Both the position numbers and the translations under genes were made by a program. This document shows positions 59,431-64,000 of a stretch of 64,000 nucleotides of DNA, piece after piece. How positions within the stretch are numbered: the first letter of the stretch is position 1; each line of letters opens with the position of its first letter. This stretch comes from Chinchilla lanigera (lineage: Eukaryota; Chordata; Mammalia; Rodentia; Chinchillidae): contig NW_004955474.1 in NCBI RefSeq assembly GCF_000276665.1, forward strand, positions 10,709,354 to 10,773,353, read 5' to 3'. The notes under the pieces are model-generated. The model searched no databases. It saw only the letters and a program-made list of their open reading frames with translations, and was not told where the DNA came from.

Positions 59431-59689
59431 TTACTATGGTAACATTTAACTCTCAAATACCTTCTTAATGACTCCCTGCACAACCCATTTTATAATTAGC
59501 TCCTACTTATAGTGAGCAGGGAGAGGAAAGATACTGAGAATCAAGAACAGTGGAATGTGTGTGTGAAGTGGAAGGGAATGTTTTGAGGGAAACTAATATG
59601 TCTTTTACTTTAATAAGCTTTTCACTTAAACATTCACTCTGTACCTCAGTCATACTTCATCAGTACAAAATTCCTTGATATACCATGAG
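59431..59689. other. Unassigned sequence
   Basis: Could be further diverged L1, but no phrase supports it firmly. Confidence 0.4.
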
Positions 59690-61405
59690 TAAATAAAATT
59701 CAGCAATTATATAAAACAATCGAACATTAAAAGTATGAGTTAGTCCATGAAGTCAACAAATTATAGATGAAAAGGCCAATAAAATCCCAAATTAAAGACC
59801 TCAGGGGCAACCTTAACAGGCCAGCAAAAAACAAAGGAAATGAAATCCAAAGTAAGAAGAAGAAATATTAAGACTACAGACATCTATAGAACATTTTTAC
59901 CCTTAAAGAAAAAATAAAAGATAAAAAAGAAAATTTAGTAAATATAGAAGCTGATGCTTTAAGAATATCAGTAAAATGAATAATCATCTATGCAGACTGA
60001 CTTGACAAAGGAAAAAACAGAATACAAATCCCAATATAAGGAGTGACAGAAATAACACCATTATAGTGTCTATGGCTATTATAGTGTCTATGGCTATTTA
60101 AAAGATTGTATGGAAATAATTTGAAAAAATTTACACTAATAACTTTGATAGCTGAAATGAAAAAACTTAACTTTTTTGAAAGACAACATTCAATGGACAC
60201 CATGGTTAGGCCTATGTTGGTTAATTCTAAGTTTGTAATTCAAAACATTCTCATAAAGCAAAATCCAGTCAGGTGGTTTACTGGTAAAGTCTATCAAGTA
60301 TTTAAAGACTTTTTTTTTTAATGTCATGTATTTAAAAAAGAAACACAATATTCCAGATACTTATCCAGAAAACTAAAGACAGAATGCTTTCCAACTTATA
60401 AGAAGTCAGTGTTGGGGCTGGGGATTTAGCTCAGCGGCAAAGCGCCTGCCTGGCAAGCGCAAGGTCGTGAGTTCGGTTCCCGGTACCGGAGAAAAACCAA
60501 AAAAAAAAAAAAAAAAAGAAGTCAGTGTTGATGACATCAAATATCAGATAAGCCGATGCTTAAAAAATGAAAATCAAAAAAGTCATAAATAGATCACCGT
60601 CACTAAAGGTAGCATATGTAGAGAAAGTCAACATATGAAGATGTACTTAACAGGATTAATCATACTGGAAATGTAAAACACAGTAAAAGCAGGGTAACAC
60701 TACACAGCCTCAAGGAGAGCTAGAATTAAAAATCAAGTTCATGCCCAGTATTAGAGTGAACTTTCTAACCCATAACTATCATAGACTCTCCTAAGACTAT
60801 GAGAATTATACAACCACCTTAAAGACTGGCTCAGTGGTTTCTGAAATAGATAAATATATTCCAAGTATATCATCTAGTCATTCCACTTCTCTATATTTCA
60901 AAAGAAATGAAAACTTGTGTGCACTCAAAAACTGTATGTAAAACTCATAGCTGTATTATTTACAATAGCTAAAACTGGAAGCAACTCATTGACAATGAAT
61001 GCGTAAGTATAATTTGGTGTATCAGCAATATGGAAAACTTCTCAGTAACAAAAACAAATGGATTATTGATAGAACCATATTATCTATGTAAACATAATTA
61101 TGCTAAGTTAAAGAAGGCAGACAAAGAGGATATATTATCTGCTGCCATTTATATAATAATTTAGGGAAGGCAAGCCAATCTTTAGTAAGCTGATTAATTA
61201 GTGTGTCCCTAGGAGTGAAAAGGGTAATGAGAAGTCCTAAGAAAGGATTATGGTGTGGCATGACAAAACTTTGAGGATGCTGCCAGTTATGCTGTCTTTG
61301 TGTTGATGTTTTATGGGTGTACACATATGTCAAAATTTATCAAGTTTTTCAATTTAAATGTAGAGATTTTATCACATCAGTTGTATTTTGACAAAACTAC
61401 AAAAC
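59690..61405 (+). mobile_element. Old L1 (L1MC/ME-like), decayed ORF2 to 3' end, with an ID insertion
   Basis: ORF2 order is recognisable: ATCCAAAGTAAGAAGAAGAA, TATGCAGACTGACTTGACAA, TTTTTTGAAAGACAACATTC, CAGTCAGGTGGTTTACTGGT, then GCTGTATTATTTACAATAGC and CTGGAAGCAACTCATTGACA. The 3' end has TTATGGGTGTACACATATGT. Stops and shifts throughout. A young ID sits at 60415-60516. A 20-bp tandem (ATTATAGTGTCTATGGCT twice) lies at 60060-60095. Confidence 0.8.
60401..60530 (+). mobile_element. Young ID-like SINE with perfect 14-bp target-site duplication
   Basis: Body at 60415-60516: GGGCTGGGGATTTAGCTCAG (A box), GGCAAAGCGCCTGCCTGGCA, GCGCAAGGTCGTGAGTTCGG, TTCCCGGTACCGG and an A-rich tail. Seven CpGs are intact and both RNA polymerase III boxes look usable. 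AGAAGTCAGTGTTG flanks both sides. The best-preserved copy and the nearest to a family consensus. Confidence 0.98.
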
Positions 61406-61710
61406 TTTTCCAAATAGATCTTGGGTATAATCGTGGTTTTTCCCATACCTTATTCAATTTTAACAAATTTTTCTATACAATTTAAGAATATGTTATTGCA
61501 TTGAATTGACTCTGGGATTGTTTTCAGTTGAAGTGACTCGTCATTATGAAATGGCTTTCTTGTACACGTCTTGCTTTAAAATGCACCTTTGGGAGGTACA
61601 TTTTATCCAACTATACAAGCTACTTTTGGATAGTATTTGAGGGATATGCACAAATACATACATATATATTCATATATATTCTTCCATGTTTTTTACTTTA
61701 AATCAACACA
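61406..61710. other. Unassigned AT-rich sequence
   Basis: No repeat or frame recognised. Confidence 0.5.
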
Positions 61711-61833
61711 TGACCTTAATATTTTTTGTTTGTTTGTTTGTTTCCGGTACCAGGAATCAAACTCACAACCTTGCGCTTGCCAGGCAGGTGCTGTGCCACT
61801 GAGCTAAATCCCCAGCCCCTGACCTTAATATTT
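61711..61833 (-). mobile_element. ID-like SINE with perfect 14-bp target-site duplication
   Basis: GTTTGTTTG tail, CCGGTACCAGGAATCAAACT, GCGCTTGCCAGGCAGGTGCT and GAGCTAAATCCCCAGCCC. TGACCTTAATATTT flanks both sides (61711-61724, 61820-61833). Confidence 0.97.
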
Positions 61834-61990
61834 AAAATGTTGTTTCTAATCAATATTTAGTCAGAAATTTTTTAATCCAGTGGGGATATCTGCTTTTAAA
61901 TTTAAGTATTTAGTCCATACACACAATATAAACACTAATAAAAGTTGTATTACTTTTGTCATCTTGTTCTGCTTTCTCCAATCTTGTCTC

Positions 61991-62135
61991 AGAAATATCC
62001 TTCTCAGGGCTAGGGATAGAGCTCAGTGGCATAAGTGCCTGCCTGGCAAGCGCAAGGTCATGTGTTTGATCCTCGGTACCACAAAAAAAAAAAAAAAAAA
62101 AAAAAAAAAGAATAAAAGAAAGAAATATCCTTCTC
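61991..62135 (+). mobile_element. ID-like SINE with perfect 15-bp target-site duplication
   Basis: GGGCTAGGGATAGAGCTCAG, GCGCAAGGTCATGTGTTTGA, CCTCGGTACCAC and a tail of about 27 A. AGAAATATCCTTCTC flanks both sides (61991-62005, 62121-62135). Confidence 0.98.
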
Positions 62136-62369
62136 TTGGTTGTTCTTCAGTCTAGGCACACAGTGAACTGTGGTAAAACTATAGTAAGTTACTCCTATAG
62201 GATATTCAGTAAACCTTAAAGTACTGCAAAACCAGAATGAAAAGAAGTTGAAATACTGAGTGTCATAAAAGGAAAAAAGACTTTACAGAAAAATTTTTAA
62301 AAGATCAATGCAACATGTGGATTGATCCTAGTAAAGGTAGTTATGTCTGGCTATATTCTAATGAGAGCT

Positions 62370-62530
62370 CCAGGCACTTTAAATCTTCATAATAGAATTT
62401 TAAATCCTAGCAGCAAATACATGAGGCAGATATTATTTGTCAATTTTATATAGAAAAATAGAAATACAGATGGCTTATTTTTTCCAAATGTCATGCAACT
62501 AATAAATTACTGAACTAGAAATTGACCCAA
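62370..62530 (-). mobile_element. MIR SINE
   Basis: CTCCAGGCACTTTAAATCTT, AATACATGAGGCAGATATTA, ATAGAAATACAGATGGCTTA and TGTCATGCAACTAATAAATT keep the reverse-complement MIR order. Confidence 0.65.
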
Positions 62531-62944
62531 CATCATTTCTAACATTCTAACAACAGTTTTTCTATCATTTAGCTTTATTATAAGGCATCTTGAGAAAGAA
62601 TAGGAAAAAAAGATTATTTTAATAGAAAATAAAACAATTTTTTAAAAAGAAAATATAAAAAACAAAAGGTCTTATATGTATTCTTTTAGAGCAAGTCAAA
62701 TTATAGAAGGCAAAACAGACAGTATTGTGGAATTCACAAAGGAAATTCTTTAAACCAAAGAATCTTCACATAAACCCCAAAAGTAATCACTAAACAACTG
62801 TGTGATCAATAAAAAGATTTCAGAGACTTACATTTCCTACCTATACAATAAAAAGTATACCCATTTCTCAGTTTTTCTTGAATCCATAATTTATTTACAT
62901 CAACTCCTAAATTCTAGGACTTCTGCCATCTAGAACTATGAGAC
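62531..62944. other. Unassigned AT-rich sequence
   Basis: No repeat or frame recognised. Confidence 0.5.
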
Positions 62945-63920
62945 AATATAGTTTTCTTTTTTTATTTTAAAGAGAATAAAGGGCTGGGGATATAGCTCAG
63001 CTGCTCCATGCCTGCATCTCAAGTGTGAGGTCACGGGTTCGATTCCCAGTACCAGAAAAAAATTTTTTAAAAAAGAGAAAAAAAATAAAGACAGTGATAC
63101 AGAATTTCAAAACATGATAATAGGAGATTAATAATGATTAATATATCATGTATTGCTATCTTCAAAGTAGTTCCTAAGATTACATGATATAAACAAACTT
63201 TTTTTTCAATAAACTAAGCAAAATCAGTAGTGTAACTGCCTTATCTATCCTTTGCATATATATTTTTTTCTTTTCCTTCTTTTCTCCTTTCATCTACCCC
63301 TATTGTTCTTTCCTTTTGAGCAGTTTCTTTCTCTTTCACAATCTCTATTGTAGATTTTGGATCTCATTCATTTTTTCAGTTTCTTACACTAGAGAAACAA
63401 TACAATGTTTACACATGTGAGTTTGATTTATTTCACTTACAGGTATGGTCTCTAGTTGCATACATTTACCGACAAAAGCCTATAGTTTATCCTTCTTTAT
63501 ACCTAAGCAATACTCCTTTATATAAAAATAGCACGTCTTTTTTATCCAGTCCTCAACTGATGAGCATTTGGATTGTTTCCAAGATTTAACTCTTATAAAT
63601 TGTGCCGCTGTAAACATGGGTGCACATGTATTGCTATGGTCTGTTTTTAATTCTTCTGGGAAAATACCCAGATTGGAAACAGCTGGGTCAAATGGGACCA
63701 TCAATCCTAGATATTTAGGGAATCTCCACATTGATTTCCACAATGGTTTTACCAGTCTACACTCATACCAACAGTGGAGAAGTGTCCTTTTTCTCCACAG
63801 CTCCTCCAGCATTTGTTATTGGTTGATTTCTTGATGATAACCATTCTTTCTGAGGTGAAATGGAATCTCAATGTTGTTTTAATTTGCATTTCTTAAATGC
63901 CCAATGATTTAACCAGGATT
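62945..63920 (-). mobile_element. L1 LINE 3' end, antisense, with an ID insertion in its 3' UTR
   Basis: The minus-strand frame at 63480-63812 encodes the ORF2 C-terminal region: RTLLHCWYECRLVKPLWKSM, PMFTAAQFI, EDWIKKTCYFYIKEY, open for 110 codons. The 3' UTR (complement of 62945-63480) is pyrimidine-rich on the + strand and belongs to the TCTGAGCAACT subfamily group (GATACAGAATTTCAAAACAT is shared). 5'-truncated at about 63920. The remaining 80 bp of the window are unassigned. Confidence 0.92.
62981..63089 (+). mobile_element. ID-like SINE inside L1 3' UTR
   Basis: GGGCTGGGGATATAGCTCAG, GAGGTCACGGGTTCGATTCC, CAGTACCAG and an A-rich tail. Flanking AAAGAGAATAAA and AAAGAG...AAATAAA are A-rich and only suggest a duplication. 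Confidence 0.93.
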
Positions 63921-64000
63921 TTTGAGAGTGTGAACTTTCCTATTTGGGACATTGAAATTTGAGACAATAAAGCTTGGCAAAATGTATTACCTTAATTTAA

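Noticed and set aside
51340..62120. tRNA genes, because of A- and B-box-like sequences
   Set aside because: All are ID-type SINEs: no tRNA cloverleaf, A-rich tails, and target-site duplications.
1..64000. A new multi-gene system
   Set aside because: No cluster of non-repeat coding sequences exists in the window; every longer frame is repeat-derived or of chance length.

Overview
This window looks like a gene-poor, AT-rich piece of a mammalian nuclear genome, most likely from a rodent outside the mouse/rat group. The evidence is a dense set of interspersed repeats: L1 LINEs of several ages, 7SL-derived B1 SINEs carrying the internal B1 duplication, 20 copies of a tRNA-Ala-derived ID-like SINE, MIR SINEs, ERVL-MaLR-type LTRs and small TcMar-type DNA transposons. 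No B2 or B4 SINEs were recognised. The ID variant (AGCGGCAAAGCGCC at the A box, GGTACCGG before the tail) suggests a castorimorph such as beaver; that is a guess from memory, not a match I could run. I found no protein-coding gene, no intact exon, no tRNA or rRNA gene and no CRISPR array. The longest open frames are L1 ORF2 remnants, simple-repeat translations or chance ORFs.

Layout. 1-9.2 kb: L1 3' end, an MLT1-like scrap, an antisense L1 split by a MaLR LTR, then a decayed sense L1 carrying two ID insertions. 9.2-21.8 kb: mostly unassigned single-copy DNA with an L1 scrap, a B1/ID composite ending in a GAAA run, an LTR-like block, a 175-bp TA-flanked inverted-repeat element and antisense L1 3' ends. 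21.8-27.3 kb: a 3.3-kb L1 interrupted by a solo LTR, then another LTR interrupted by two tandem L1 3' ends that share one pair of target-site duplications. 27.3-46 kb: low repeat density with ID, MIR, B1 and L1 pieces, an enhancer-like TAAT-rich stretch near 32.6 kb, a 38-bp 5S rRNA-derived insertion with perfect 17-bp flanking repeats at 38.7 kb, and a CpG-rich patch ending in a pure A tract at 39.2-39.7 kb. 46-52.4 kb: nested L1s in both orientations and a cluster of ID insertions. 52.4-58.3 kb: mostly unassigned. 58.3-64 kb: a B1/ID composite, a Tigger-like transposon inside an old L1, a second old L1, recent ID copies and an antisense L1 3' end.

Nothing here works as a gene system. The content is a record of retrotransposition: L1 supplies the machinery, and ID, B1 and the 5S fragment appear to have used it, as target-site duplications show for most copies. 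Coordinates of old repeats are approximate (often +/-20-50 bp) because boundaries were judged by eye against remembered family consensus sequences.
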